A DNA stretch of 64,000 bases, from NCBI GenBank assembly GCA_964502145.1, contig CAZCVI010000028.1:1-64000 (forward strand). Reading direction: 5' to 3'. The position numbers were made by a program, and so were the translations under genes. The DNA comes from CAZCVI01 sp964502145. GTDB taxonomy: Bacteria; Acidobacteriota; Aminicenantia; UBA2199. The notes below the pieces were generated by a model. It saw only the letters and a program-made list of their open reading frames with translations. It was not told the DNA's origin and ran no database searches. Of the stretch, positions 52,341 through 61,153 are shown piece by piece. Within the stretch, counting starts at the first letter, position 1, and every line of letters starts with the position of its first letter.

Positions 52341-53975
52341 TTGATTCAATGGTTGAGCACAAATGCTGGCACTGCCCTTTTACTTAGTGGCACATGCATG
52401 ATTTCTACTTTTTTTATGTTTCTTATTATGTATCTCATCGAAAGACGAATTGAGGTGTCTTCTGTAAAAAAATTAAATCTCTATTGGAATCTTTCATTAC
52501 TATTGCTCTTAATTGGTTTATATCAAATTTTTACTTTTTTTATTCTAAGAGTCCCGAATAACCCTGAAAAATCTCTTTTTTTTTATCGATTATCTTATTT
52601 TGCAGGTATACCAACGATTCCAATTTTTCTGAATGTGTTATTGACATTGACAATTGGCAGTTATAAGGAAATACAAGACCCCACCAGTAAAATAAAAAGA
52701 GAATGGAAAAGACGAACGAAGATTATCTGGTGGCCAATGTGGATATTAACAGCTATAGTATTGACAGCCAATATTGTAGATATCTTGTTTTCCAAAAATA
52801 TGGATTTATTTTTAACCGCGCGAAACATACGTTTGGAAAATTCTGCTGTTCCTTATATTGGAAGTTTTAGTCACAAGTTTACGATAATTTTTAATGTTGG
52901 CCTATTCCCAATATTATGGTTCATTACATTATCTGTTGCAATGTCTTTGATTTTGTCCTATATTATCAGAGTAATTTGGTTTGATAAGCCAGAATGGATA
53001 GAAGAGAAAAAAACTCCTATTAATTTATTTTTGACCGGACTGTTCGACAAAATGCCGACTGTAAAGTATATAAAAACATTTTCTTTTCTATCAGTTATTT
53101 CACTCTATTTCTTAATTTTTCAAGGATTTCGAGGATACGATTGGCCTCTCTCTTTTCCAATTATGGCGTACTCAAATTTCTTTGCATTTTTTGCAATCAT
53201 TTTTATTCTTTTCGGTGAAGTTTTTGGTGCTAGAGAAGAGACAATACGCGCCTATTCAAATGCTTTTCTCTCCAATATTAATTCAAGAGCAACCATTACA
53301 TTGTCCCATGAAATGGGAACGCCCTTATTGGTGATAAGAGATCTCTTTCGAAGATTGAGTAAAGATTTTAATAACTACCTGACAGATGAATCAAAAGAAT
53401 TTTTAAAAGAACGTTTCCAGGACTACTTGGCAGAGATCAAGGATACAATGGGACAAGTAGATAAACTCGCCAGAATCTCAGGTGATATGAAGAAAAAAGC
53501 TGGAATCTTTAGAATAAATTTGGTTTCTGTTTCCCTGAAATCAATAGTAGATGAAGTAATAGAAACAGTAAAATTAAACCTAAAGGGCAAACAAATTACG
53601 TTTAAAATAAGACCTGATGATGTTTTTAACGAAGTAATAATTGATCCGGACCAAATGACTGTTATTTTACGGAATTTAATTGAAAATGCCATATATGCCG
53701 TTCCAACTCGTGATGCTGTCATTGAAATTTCTTGGAGAATTGGGGTGAATGTAATAATTGAAATCACAGACAACGGGCATGGTATTCCCAGAAACGAATT
53801 AAAAAATGTAGAAAAACTATATTACACTACAAAACCACCAGGAGTTGGTACTGGACTTGGTTTAAGTATTGTAAAAAATTTTATTCAAGAAATAAGAGGG
53901 AGTCTTTCCATAGAATCTACCCCAAATGTGGGAACAACTATCACTATAAAATTTCCGAATATTAATAAGGAGTAA
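52341..53975 (+). CDS. Membrane histidine kinase with seven TM segments
   Basis: A 544-residue sensor kinase. The start is TTG at 52341, 6 bases after AAGGAGG; the upstream in-frame TTG at 52308 lacks such a site. Seven hydrophobic segments fill residues 8-310 (for example LLLSGTCMISTFFMFLIMYL and FFAFFAIIFILFGEVFG). The kinase part has H-box TLSHEMGTPLLVI, N-box LRNLIENAIYAV, ITDNGHGIP and TGLGLSIVKNF. It phosphorylates a receiver, presumably the one encoded 6 bp downstream. The sensed signal is unknown, perhaps a membrane or lipid cue. Confidence 0.9.
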   Translation: MIQWLSTNAGTALLLSGTCMISTFFMFLIMYLIERRIEVSSVKKLNLYWNLSLLLLLIGLYQIFTFFILRVPNNPEKSLFFYRLSYFAGIPTIPIFLNVLLTLTIGSYKEIQDPTSKIKREWKRRTKIIWWPMWILTAIVLTANIVDILFSKNMDLFLTARNIRLENSAVPYIGSFSHKFTIIFNVGLFPILWFITLSVAMSLILSYIIRVIWFDKPEWIEEKKTPINLFLTGLFDKMPTVKYIKTFSFLSVISLYFLIFQGFRGYDWPLSFPIMAYSNFFAFFAIIFILFGEVFGAREETIRAYSNAFLSNINSRATITLSHEMGTPLLVIRDLFRRLSKDFNNYLTDESKEFLKERFQDYLAEIKDTMGQVDKLARISGDMKKKAGIFRINLVSVSLKSIVDEVIETVKLNLKGKQITFKIRPDDVFNEVIIDPDQMTVILRNLIENAIYAVPTRDAVIEISWRIGVNVIIEITDNGHGIPRNELKNVEKLYYTTKPPGVGTGLGLSIVKNFIQEIRGSLSIESTPNVGTTITIKFPNINKE

Positions 53976-53980
53976 ACTCA

Positions 53981-54418
53981 ATGAAAATGAATAAAGTTAA
54001 TTTGCTATTAGTCGACGACGAGCAAGTGGTCATCAATACCTGGAAAAAATCTTTTGATTCATCTGTATATGAAATTACAGAAGCAAAGTCAGGTGCTGAT
54101 GCCCTTGAATTTGTTAAAAAATTAAAAGAAAAGGACAAAAATGCCCGACTGGTTGTTTTATTGGATGTCGTGATGCCAGAATTAAACGGCATTGAAGTTT
54201 TAAAACGGATTAAAACTCAATTCCCTTTTTCTAGAGTTTATGTTATTACAGGAAACGTGGAGGCTGCTGATGTTCCCGATACTGCTTATACTACTGGTCT
54301 ATATAGAGGTGATAAGTTTTTTCAAAAGGCGAAACTTGATATGGATAGTCTTATAAAAGAAGTTGAGAAGGGAATTAAAGAAATGGAAATACAATTTCAA
54401 ACAGTCAATAATAACTGA
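53981..54418 (+). CDS. Single-domain response regulator
   Basis: A 145-residue receiver without output domain: acidic pair LLLVDDEQ, phospho-acceptor in LLDVVMPELNG, Thr in VITGN, and Lys in FFQKAKLD. It begins 6 bases after the kinase gene. As with CheY-type proteins it must act by protein contact. The following K+-channel-like gene makes channel or partner control conceivable. Confidence 0.9.
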   Translation: MKMNKVNLLLVDDEQVVINTWKKSFDSSVYEITEAKSGADALEFVKKLKEKDKNARLVVLLDVVMPELNGIEVLKRIKTQFPFSRVYVITGNVEAADVPDTAYTTGLYRGDKFFQKAKLDMDSLIKEVEKGIKEMEIQFQTVNNN

Positions 54419-54444
54419 AAGGATTAAATGGATAAGGTGAATTT

Positions 54445-54978
54445 ATGAAATTTATAAAAACTATACTAAAGATTTTTAAACCCACAAAATCAGTTAACTC
54501 AAAACTCCATCTCGACATACAGTCTCCTGTGACTTTTAATCAAGTTTTCTTCTTGTATAATCTTTATCAATGGGTTTTAGTAAAGCCACAAGCTTCATAT
54601 GATAAAATGGAAATCAATTCTTTGATTGCAATCAATTATTTTAATTTAAATAAAAAGCACCATTTTCCAGATAATTCGTTTTCCGACTTTAGGAATACAA
54701 ATGGCATACCGATTAGTGAATATGTAAACCAATTATATGAAGTGAATCAAAAAGAAAAATTGATAACTGAAAAAGATTTGGTTTTTTCTTTAACTGAAAG
54801 TGGAAAAAGAATTGTTGAGATAATAAAACTTGGCAATTATTATGAATATGATTTTTTTGACAAATCAATTGAATATTTTACTCAGGATCTTATTAATTCC
54901 TTGAATGAAAATTTTACAAAATTGAAAAATTTATCTGATAATACTTTAATTTCTACTTCCTTGATTTTAATTCAGTGA
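54445..54978 (+). CDS. Hypothetical 177-residue protein of the kinase operon
   Basis: Not recognised. It is helical and Asn/Lys-rich, with no signal peptide beyond a basic start (MKFIKTILKIFKP). The middle LITEKDLVFSLTESGKRIVE resembles the wing of a winged-helix fold. It stands 26 bp after the receiver gene and 13 bp before the channel gene on the same strand. It might link the receiver to the channel. Confidence 0.6.
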   Translation: MKFIKTILKIFKPTKSVNSKLHLDIQSPVTFNQVFFLYNLYQWVLVKPQASYDKMEINSLIAINYFNLNKKHHFPDNSFSDFRNTNGIPISEYVNQLYEVNQKEKLITEKDLVFSLTESGKRIVEIIKLGNYYEYDFFDKSIEYFTQDLINSLNENFTKLKNLSDNTLISTSLILIQ

Positions 54979-54991
54979 AGGGAGTTTCCAT

Positions 54992-56143
54992 ATGAAAAAA
55001 ACTCAACCAATGCGTAGATGGCAGGAGCAAAATCATAAGGTTTCAAATCAGGAAATACTAGAAACCCTGAGAAGTGGAGAATATCTTGGTAAAATAAAGC
55101 GATTAGAGTCCATTTCTTATGAGGGTGTTGAATATTTTGATTTAAGTGGCATTTCCATTGAAGGAGAGGTATTGAATATTAGTCACTTAACTCACGTTGA
55201 TTTCTCTCATGCTCGATTGGAAAACGTTCAATTTATCTCAGATATACCTCTTTCAAATTTAAGATTTGAATCTGCGAATCTAAAAAACATTTCTTTCAAG
55301 CGAACAACAACAGTTATCAATGAGAGAATTACGCTAAAGGATTTTATTTTCGATGGCGCAAGAATTGAAAAATCAAATTTCTCAGAAATAAATTTCTTAG
55401 GAAGGAATTCTTTTAGAAATTTAACATTTAATGAAGTCGATTTCTCTGAGTCATGTTTTGAGAAAAGTGTTTTCGCCGATTTCTTCAAATCCCGGTTCTA
55501 CAGATGCATTTTAATTGGCACGAACCTCAATGAGACTTGTCTTAGTGACTGCTTTTTTATTAATAGTGATTTAAGAGATGCAAGTTTTGAAAAAACTAAT
55601 TTGTCCAATATTGAATTCAAAGATTGTTTTGTTAATTCCAAAACAGCTTTCGATGAAAAAGTTATTCTTGAAGGGGGAAAATCATTTGAAAAAGCTGCCG
55701 AAGTATATAGCCAACTAAAAATTATGTTTAGTCGCAGTGGACACTACCAGAAATCAAAAAAGTACCATGTAAGAAAAATGATATCACTCCGAAAAGTTGA
55801 AAAGAACCCTTTTAGAAAACTTGCCTCTTGGATATATTGGCTGACCACAGCATATGGAGAAAGCCCTTTCCGTATCATGTCTTGGATGGCAATGATTATC
55901 GTATTATTTGCCTTCGGTTATCTTTTTAGCGATGTCGCGTATGCCGGAAAGGCTGAAAATGTGGTAAAAGATTTTGGTAAATGTCTTTATTTTAGCACTG
56001 TGACCTTCACAACCCTGGGATATGGCGATTGGGTACCCAGTGGCAGTACAAGTCGAGTTCTAGCTGGAATCGAATCATTTTCCGGTCTATTTTTTCTTGC
56101 CATATTCTCTGTATTGATATCTAAAAAGATGACCAGGGAATGA
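54992..56143 (+). CDS. Pentapeptide-like repeat protein with K+-channel pore
   Basis: A 383-residue protein. Residues about 45-220 form a pentapeptide-type beta-helix (FSHARLENVQF, FESANLKNISF, SDLRDASFEKTNLSNIEF). A basic helix follows (RKMISLRKVEKNP), then TM1 (IMSWMAMIIVLFAFGYLFSD), the pore loop STVTFTTLGYGDW with the K+ filter TLGYGD, and TM2 (LFFLAIFSVLISKK). A two-TM K+ channel therefore is fused to a cytoplasmic beta-helix that may act as gating or scaffold module. GGGAG precedes the ATG. It ends the AT-rich four-gene operon with the kinase and receiver. Confidence 0.85.
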   Translation: MKKTQPMRRWQEQNHKVSNQEILETLRSGEYLGKIKRLESISYEGVEYFDLSGISIEGEVLNISHLTHVDFSHARLENVQFISDIPLSNLRFESANLKNISFKRTTTVINERITLKDFIFDGARIEKSNFSEINFLGRNSFRNLTFNEVDFSESCFEKSVFADFFKSRFYRCILIGTNLNETCLSDCFFINSDLRDASFEKTNLSNIEFKDCFVNSKTAFDEKVILEGGKSFEKAAEVYSQLKIMFSRSGHYQKSKKYHVRKMISLRKVEKNPFRKLASWIYWLTTAYGESPFRIMSWMAMIIVLFAFGYLFSDVAYAGKAENVVKDFGKCLYFSTVTFTTLGYGDWVPSGSTSRVLAGIESFSGLFFLAIFSVLISKKMTRE

Positions 56144-56494
56144 ACTCTGGCGTTAAGTTTTGCTGAAGAGTTCAAAGTCAAGAGGGGACGTCCGGGGAAA
56201 GGCGAATTGTTAATGGTTAACTGAAAGTAACGTCCTGCGGACACTATATAGTAACGCCTGCGGCGAAGAGATAGAAGCTAGGATGTTCAGTGGATAGGGA
56301 ATTAAGAAAAAATCCGCTGGGCTGTGGGTGATATTTGTCGGGATTTTTATCAATCCAGAACGCTATAACCAGCATTCATTTCTTTCAACAACTGGCAGGA
56401 GAGCGGAAGCGGCGTCCCGCCCCGCTCTTATTTCCTGATTTACGAACCAATACTGTCACAAATACCACTGAGAACTTGGCTTGGCAACGTTGCG
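56144..56494. other. Intergenic region between convergent genes
   Basis: No gene seen. Two AGTAACG...CCTGCGG motifs repeat at 56227-56243 and 56251-56265. A hairpin AGAGCGG/CCGCTCT (about 56401-56433) lies after the stop of the minus-strand gene at 56495 and may terminate it. Confidence 0.5.
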
Positions 56495-57262
56495 TTATTT
56501 AAACTCTATATTCACAATTTTGCCATCTTGGAATGTCACCACTGTGTCTTCATACTTGAATAATACTTTACCGCCCCCCATATCTGCTTTCTTAGACGGC
56601 TCACCCAGAATTTTTGTGACCTCTTCAATACTCATACCCATTTTTATCTCTTTCGCTTGCGTCACTTCGTCTTTGGTGTTATACAGGTCAAAATATTTTT
56701 CTAAGATCGCTTGAATATCTTCGCAGTTCCAATTTTTCCCGTATCCGAAAACAAATTCAGTGCGATGAAAATCAGTTCCCGTTGACTTCGAACTCCCAAG
56801 CCACGTCGACCTTCCCTTCACGTTAAAGGGCATTGCTTTATCCGTCCTCACCAGAAGAACAACCTTGTCCTTCTTGAATGCAATCTCCTTTATCAGTAAC
56901 AAATCCCCTTTACTCAACACATTTGTACTATCACTTTTTTCACCCAAAAAGCTTTTGACCTTAAATGTGGCATCCGGGTTAATTTTAACCGTACAAGAAG
57001 TCTTCATACCCAGGTTCCCAGGGATATGCTCCACCATTGTTGGAATACCGTCTATTTTCAGAAGCAAATATTTTTCCCTATCATACTTTGCATTTAGACC
57101 AGTAAAGCATTCATTGTTGATCGGAATCAATTCCGGTTCCATGGGTGTGTTTTGCGTAGCTGTTTCCGTGGGATTCTCTTGCGCTGGTTCGACTGGCGTC
57201 TCTTGTGCATATCCCATCACCATGAGCATAAAAAATAGCATCACAAAAATTAATTTTTTCAT
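56495..57262 (-). CDS. Secreted protein with BamE/SmpA-like C-terminal domain
   Basis: A 255-residue protein with a signal peptide (KKLIFVMLFFMLMVMGYA) and a Pro/Glu/Thr-rich linker (EPAQENPTETATQN). The C-terminal 60 residues follow the BamE/OmlA pattern: IKMGMSIEEVTKILGEPSK, then VLFKYEDTVVTFQDGKIVNI. The middle is beta-rich and unassigned. Its ATG at 57262 follows GGAG; the upstream TTG at 57277 lies inside that signal. Function unknown; such domains mediate protein contacts in the periplasm or outer membrane. Confidence 0.75.
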   Translation of the reverse strand: MKKLIFVMLFFMLMVMGYAQETPVEPAQENPTETATQNTPMEPELIPINNECFTGLNAKYDREKYLLLKIDGIPTMVEHIPGNLGMKTSCTVKINPDATFKVKSFLGEKSDSTNVLSKGDLLLIKEIAFKKDKVVLLVRTDKAMPFNVKGRSTWLGSSKSTGTDFHRTEFVFGYGKNWNCEDIQAILEKYFDLYNTKDEVTQAKEIKMGMSIEEVTKILGEPSKKADMGGGKVLFKYEDTVVTFQDGKIVNIEFK

Positions 57263-57590
57263 GTTTTTTTTCTCCAATTCAAAATTTTATCTTATAAAAA
57301 CTCTGTTCTCCGCCAATTGGAAATCCCTGATACTCCAATTTGAATTTCTGTAAACATTATTATACCATAAATTCAAAAAAACACCCCTTTTTTTTTTCAG
57401 AAACTTCTGGGTTGGAAAAAAAATAAAAAAAATAAGCGCAGAGGTATACTTTTTTTTTTATTAATGCTATCGTGTATCTGGTGAACAATGAGTAATCTAT
57501 ACGATTTCAAAATGGGAACAAAAATTCATGGTGTAAAACTCCCGGTTGAAATACCGTATAGTCTAAAACAATCAATAGGAAGGATTCAAG
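57263..57590. other. Divergent intergenic region
   Basis: AT-rich with long A and T runs around 57380-57460; no repeat family member and no clear gene. GGAAGGATTC before 57591 serves the radical SAM gene. Confidence 0.45.
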
Positions 57591-59072
57591 ATGAAAATAC
57601 TATTCATATACCCCAAGTATCCAGATACCTTCTGGAGTTTCAAATATGCATTAAAGTTTATTTCCAAAAAGGCATCGCTCCCCCCCCTGGGTTTGCTGAC
57701 CGTGGCCGCTATGCTGCCCGCTCAGTGGGAAAAACGATTGGTCGATCTCAATGTGTCCTCTTTAAAAGACAAGGACCTCGACTGGGCCGATTATGCCTTT
57801 ATCAGTGCTATGACCATCCAACGCGATTCAGCACGAGACATTATCCGCAGATGTCACGCCAAAGGTCTAAAAGTAGTCGCTGGTGGCCCACTTTTTACTA
57901 CCGAATCCCATGAATTCATGGACGTCGACTACCTCATTCTTAATGAAGCGGAAAATACCCTGGCTCCTTTTCTCGCAGACTTAGCCAATGGCTGTGCCAA
58001 ACATGTTTATACTTCCACCGCATTCCCCGATATCACAAACACCCCCTGCCCGGATTGGAGTTTGATCAATATGAAACCCTACGATTCCATGTGCATCCAA
58101 TATTCCCGGGGTTGTCCCTTTAACTGTGAGTTCTGTGGCATCTTGACATTAAATGGACGTATCCCACGCCTCAAATCCAGCGCCCAGATCATCCGCGAAC
58201 TCGACGCACTGTACCATGCAGGCTGGCGCGATGGGATATTCTTTGTCGACGATAACTTCATTGGCAATCAAGCTGCTCTTAAAAATGACCTGCTGCCTGC
58301 CCTCATTGTCTGGATGAAAGAGAAAAAATACCCCTTTAATTTTTATACCGAAGCCTCCATCAACCTCGCCGATGATGACCAATTGATGTCGTTGATGACC
58401 CAGGCCGGGTTTTTTAAAGTGTTTGTCGGTATTGAAACACCCCATACCGAGAGTCTTAAGGAATGCAATAAATATACCAATCACAAACGAGACCTGCTTG
58501 CCTGTGTGCAAAAAATCCAGCACAGTGGCTTTGAGGTGCAGGGTGGTTTTATCATTGGTTTTGACAATGATCCCCCCTCAATCTTTGAAAAACAAATCCA
58601 ATTCATTCAAAAAAGTGGCATTGTCACCGCTATGGTCGGTTTGTTGACCGCTATGCGCGGAACCCAGCTTTATAAACGTCTGGAGGAAGAGGACCGCTTG
58701 TTGTTTAAGACCTCCGGTGACAACACCGATTTATCGCTTAATTTTATCCCCAAGATGGACCCTGAAACATTGATCAATGGCTACAAAGTAGTGCTGAAAA
58801 CCATCTATTCACCGCAACAGTATTATAAACGGGTAATCACTTTTTTAAAAACCTATGAACCCCAAGTGCCGTTAGCCAAGATCAAAATCCGTATGAATGA
58901 TATGCGGCCATTGTTTAAGTCGGTCTGGAAGATTGGTATTATTGGCCGGGAACGGTATTATTATTGGAAATTACTGGGTTGGACCCTCTGTCGTCGCCCC
59001 AAGTTAATTGGCCGGGCTGTCACCTATGCCATTTTCGGCTTCAATTTCAGAAAAGCCTTCAGTTATTTTTAA
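57591..59072 (+). CDS. B12-binding radical SAM protein with DUF4070-type C-terminus
   Basis: A 493-residue enzyme. The B12-binding-like N-terminus has LPPLGLLTVAAMLP, DWADYAFISAMTIQRDS and KVVAGGPLF. The radical SAM motif is CPFNCEFC (about residues 181-188). The C-terminal NGYKVVLKTIYSPQQYYKRV and following helices match DUF4070. Hopanoid methylases (HpnP type) have this architecture, but the DUF4070 group is broad, so a specific methylation substrate is not assigned. No squalene or hopanoid gene is nearby. Confidence 0.85.
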   Translation: MKILFIYPKYPDTFWSFKYALKFISKKASLPPLGLLTVAAMLPAQWEKRLVDLNVSSLKDKDLDWADYAFISAMTIQRDSARDIIRRCHAKGLKVVAGGPLFTTESHEFMDVDYLILNEAENTLAPFLADLANGCAKHVYTSTAFPDITNTPCPDWSLINMKPYDSMCIQYSRGCPFNCEFCGILTLNGRIPRLKSSAQIIRELDALYHAGWRDGIFFVDDNFIGNQAALKNDLLPALIVWMKEKKYPFNFYTEASINLADDDQLMSLMTQAGFFKVFVGIETPHTESLKECNKYTNHKRDLLACVQKIQHSGFEVQGGFIIGFDNDPPSIFEKQIQFIQKSGIVTAMVGLLTAMRGTQLYKRLEEEDRLLFKTSGDNTDLSLNFIPKMDPETLINGYKVVLKTIYSPQQYYKRVITFLKTYEPQVPLAKIKIRMNDMRPLFKSVWKIGIIGRERYYYWKLLGWTLCRRPKLIGRAVTYAIFGFNFRKAFSYF

Positions 59073-59091
59073 CCCGGAAGGGAAAAGAATG

Positions 59092-59128
59092 ACCACAGAT
59101 TACACAGATTAAACGGATTAGACAGATT
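59092..59128. repeat. Family C repeat fragment
   Basis: ACCACAGATTACACAGATTA followed by AACGGATTAGACAGATTA; only one arm of the palindrome, just after the radical SAM gene. Confidence 0.65.
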
Positions 59129-59176
59129 AAAAAAGGACTTTTGAAAAAGACTGGCACACCCATTACTTCAGTAACG

Positions 59177-59311
59177 CGATAAACAGAAATATTCCCATCA
59201 TTCCCATATTTCCCATAACTCCCATAATTCCCATACTTCCCATAATTCCCATCATTCCCATAACTCCCATTTGCTTTTACCATACCCTCAAAAAACTGTC
59301 CGTGAATCCAG
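59177..59311. repeat. Family B element, right half
   Basis: Starts at the central loop (GATAAACAGAAATATTCCC), has TCCCATAATTCCCATACTTC-type units and the end TTTTACCATACCCTCAAAAA with GAATCCAG. The left arm is lost, so it is a truncated copy. Confidence 0.75.
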
Positions 59312-59470
59312 AGTTTTAAAATATTTTTTAAAATAGTTGAAAAATAAACGTAGTTATTGTATGATTGTACGTAAAGTACTTTGGATAAAGATGATAGACT
59401 GCCTAGTAATAAGTAAGTAATGATTAAATAATGATTAAGTGATAAAACTTAAATAAAATGGAGCGTGAAA

Positions 59471-61123
59471 ATGAAAGTAAAAAAATTTAGAAAACAGTAT
59501 GCAGGGATGATGGCTCTGGCTTTGATTGTGCTTCTTTGCGGCTGGGCCGTTTATGTAGAAGGACAGCAAAACCAAACCAACCAAGAACCACTGACCTATA
59601 ATGTGTCTGTCAGTGCTGTTTTGGTTCCCGTGTTTGCCACTGATGTCAAAGGTTATCCAGTCTATGACTTGACCGAGGATGATCTGGAACTGTTCATTAA
59701 CGGACAAAGCGTCGGCTTCATGCTTAATCGTTACCAACTCGATGAAGCCACCCCATCCACCGAACAAAAGACCGATAGCACAAAACCTACCTTGGGAACT
59801 ACCCGCGAGAAACGCGTCGTTTTTATTATCCTGGATGCTATTTTTAATTCCCTGGATGGATTCAAACGCGGTAAAAAAATCGCCGAGAAATTAGTAGAGA
59901 AACGCAATACCGATGATATTTTTATTGTGCTTCAAATGACCCCCACTTCCGGGCTCGATTATATTGCCGGACCTGAACCCGGCAGCACCAAATTGATCGA
60001 ACTCATCCGCAATATCCCATTAAAAAACCAATACTGGCAAAACAATCTTTTTTCCAGGAAAAAGATGCCAGATAATATTACTTATGGCGGCGATGACCCA
60101 CGAGACGATAATCTGAACGGTGGCAGAGTCGGCGAAGCAAGGGAAATGAATCGACAAATGGAAAAAATGGAATATGTCGCCACAACCAAACGTTTTACTT
60201 TCCTGCTCACTCAATTCCAACACGCTATGAATACCATTACCAATCCCAAACTCGTTTTTTTAATCACCGAGGGCATCTCCCGCAGCGCTTTTGAAGCCAA
60301 TGCCACTCCCGGTCAAGCCAGAACTTCCAGTGGCGGCGACCCGCAGGAAGCCAGTTGGAGTCAGAATATATTTGATGGCACCTTTAAGAATGATGTTGAG
60401 TTCAGCGGTCAAATTTCCAATTACCATTTGCGCTACTTGCAGGAAGTTGCCAAATCGATCAACCGCGGCGGCAGTGTTTTATATACCATTAATCCGCAAA
60501 AAAGTAGCGATAAAGAAGATGAAAGTATTTCCGGCGACATGAGTATGAATTATATGGCCAGAGAAAGTGGCGGCAAATATTTCCAGGGCAAAGAGGTCGA
60601 TACTGTCGTGGAGAATATCAAACAAACTACTGCCGCTTATTATGAACTCAGTTACTCCGCTGCCGCAGTCACTGGCAAAGACCTTGAACTGGAGATAAAA
60701 TGCAAACGTCCAGACGTGCGCATCAATACCCTTAGATACTCGGCCAAAGCCGTACCATACCAACACATGGATCTGGTCCAAAAAAAGATATTCGCACTCA
60801 ACGCGGTCACCGGCGGAACCTGGAGCCGCATGAGCGGTACAGTTAAACGCATCATCTTCACCGTGGTCGACGACAAAAATAATAAATCATCCGCACGTAC
60901 CGTCGAAATCCACATCCCGGAAAATATGCGCAACCGCAAAGCGGATATCTTTCTCATTCAATCCGATCCCAAAACCAACCAAGTCGATATCAAAGTCATG
61001 AATAAAACCTTAAACACCCTGGAACGCGTGACAGTTAAAATCAATACCAAAAAGAAAACAAACCAATACATCGCGTTCATCGAACCCACCGAACCGTTCT
61101 GCATTTATAATATGGTAGAGTAA
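59471..61123 (+). CDS. Secreted VWFA-related protein of the Acidobacteria type
   Basis: A 550-residue protein with a signal peptide (MMALALIVLLCGWAVYV). The N-terminal YNVSVSAVLVPVFATDVKG, VYDLTEDDLELFINGQ is the beta-sandwich usually preceding the VWFA-related domain; the VWA-like part starts VVFIILDAIFNS where the MIDAS DxSxS is poorly kept. GGAG lies 7 bases before the ATG at 59471. It is extracytoplasmic and probably mediates protein binding. It may be cotranscribed with the phosphatase gene 30 bp downstream. Confidence 0.82.
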   Translation: MKVKKFRKQYAGMMALALIVLLCGWAVYVEGQQNQTNQEPLTYNVSVSAVLVPVFATDVKGYPVYDLTEDDLELFINGQSVGFMLNRYQLDEATPSTEQKTDSTKPTLGTTREKRVVFIILDAIFNSLDGFKRGKKIAEKLVEKRNTDDIFIVLQMTPTSGLDYIAGPEPGSTKLIELIRNIPLKNQYWQNNLFSRKKMPDNITYGGDDPRDDNLNGGRVGEAREMNRQMEKMEYVATTKRFTFLLTQFQHAMNTITNPKLVFLITEGISRSAFEANATPGQARTSSGGDPQEASWSQNIFDGTFKNDVEFSGQISNYHLRYLQEVAKSINRGGSVLYTINPQKSSDKEDESISGDMSMNYMARESGGKYFQGKEVDTVVENIKQTTAAYYELSYSAAAVTGKDLELEIKCKRPDVRINTLRYSAKAVPYQHMDLVQKKIFALNAVTGGTWSRMSGTVKRIIFTVVDDKNNKSSARTVEIHIPENMRNRKADIFLIQSDPKTNQVDIKVMNKTLNTLERVTVKINTKKKTNQYIAFIEPTEPFCIYNMVE

Positions 61124-61153
61124 TATATGGTAGTATAAAAGTGGAGTAAGCTA

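Noticed and set aside
57488..57913. Open frame of 141 codons at the start of the B12-binding radical SAM gene
   Set aside because: It overlaps the well-supported enzyme in another frame and has no recognisable features or ribosome site of its own.
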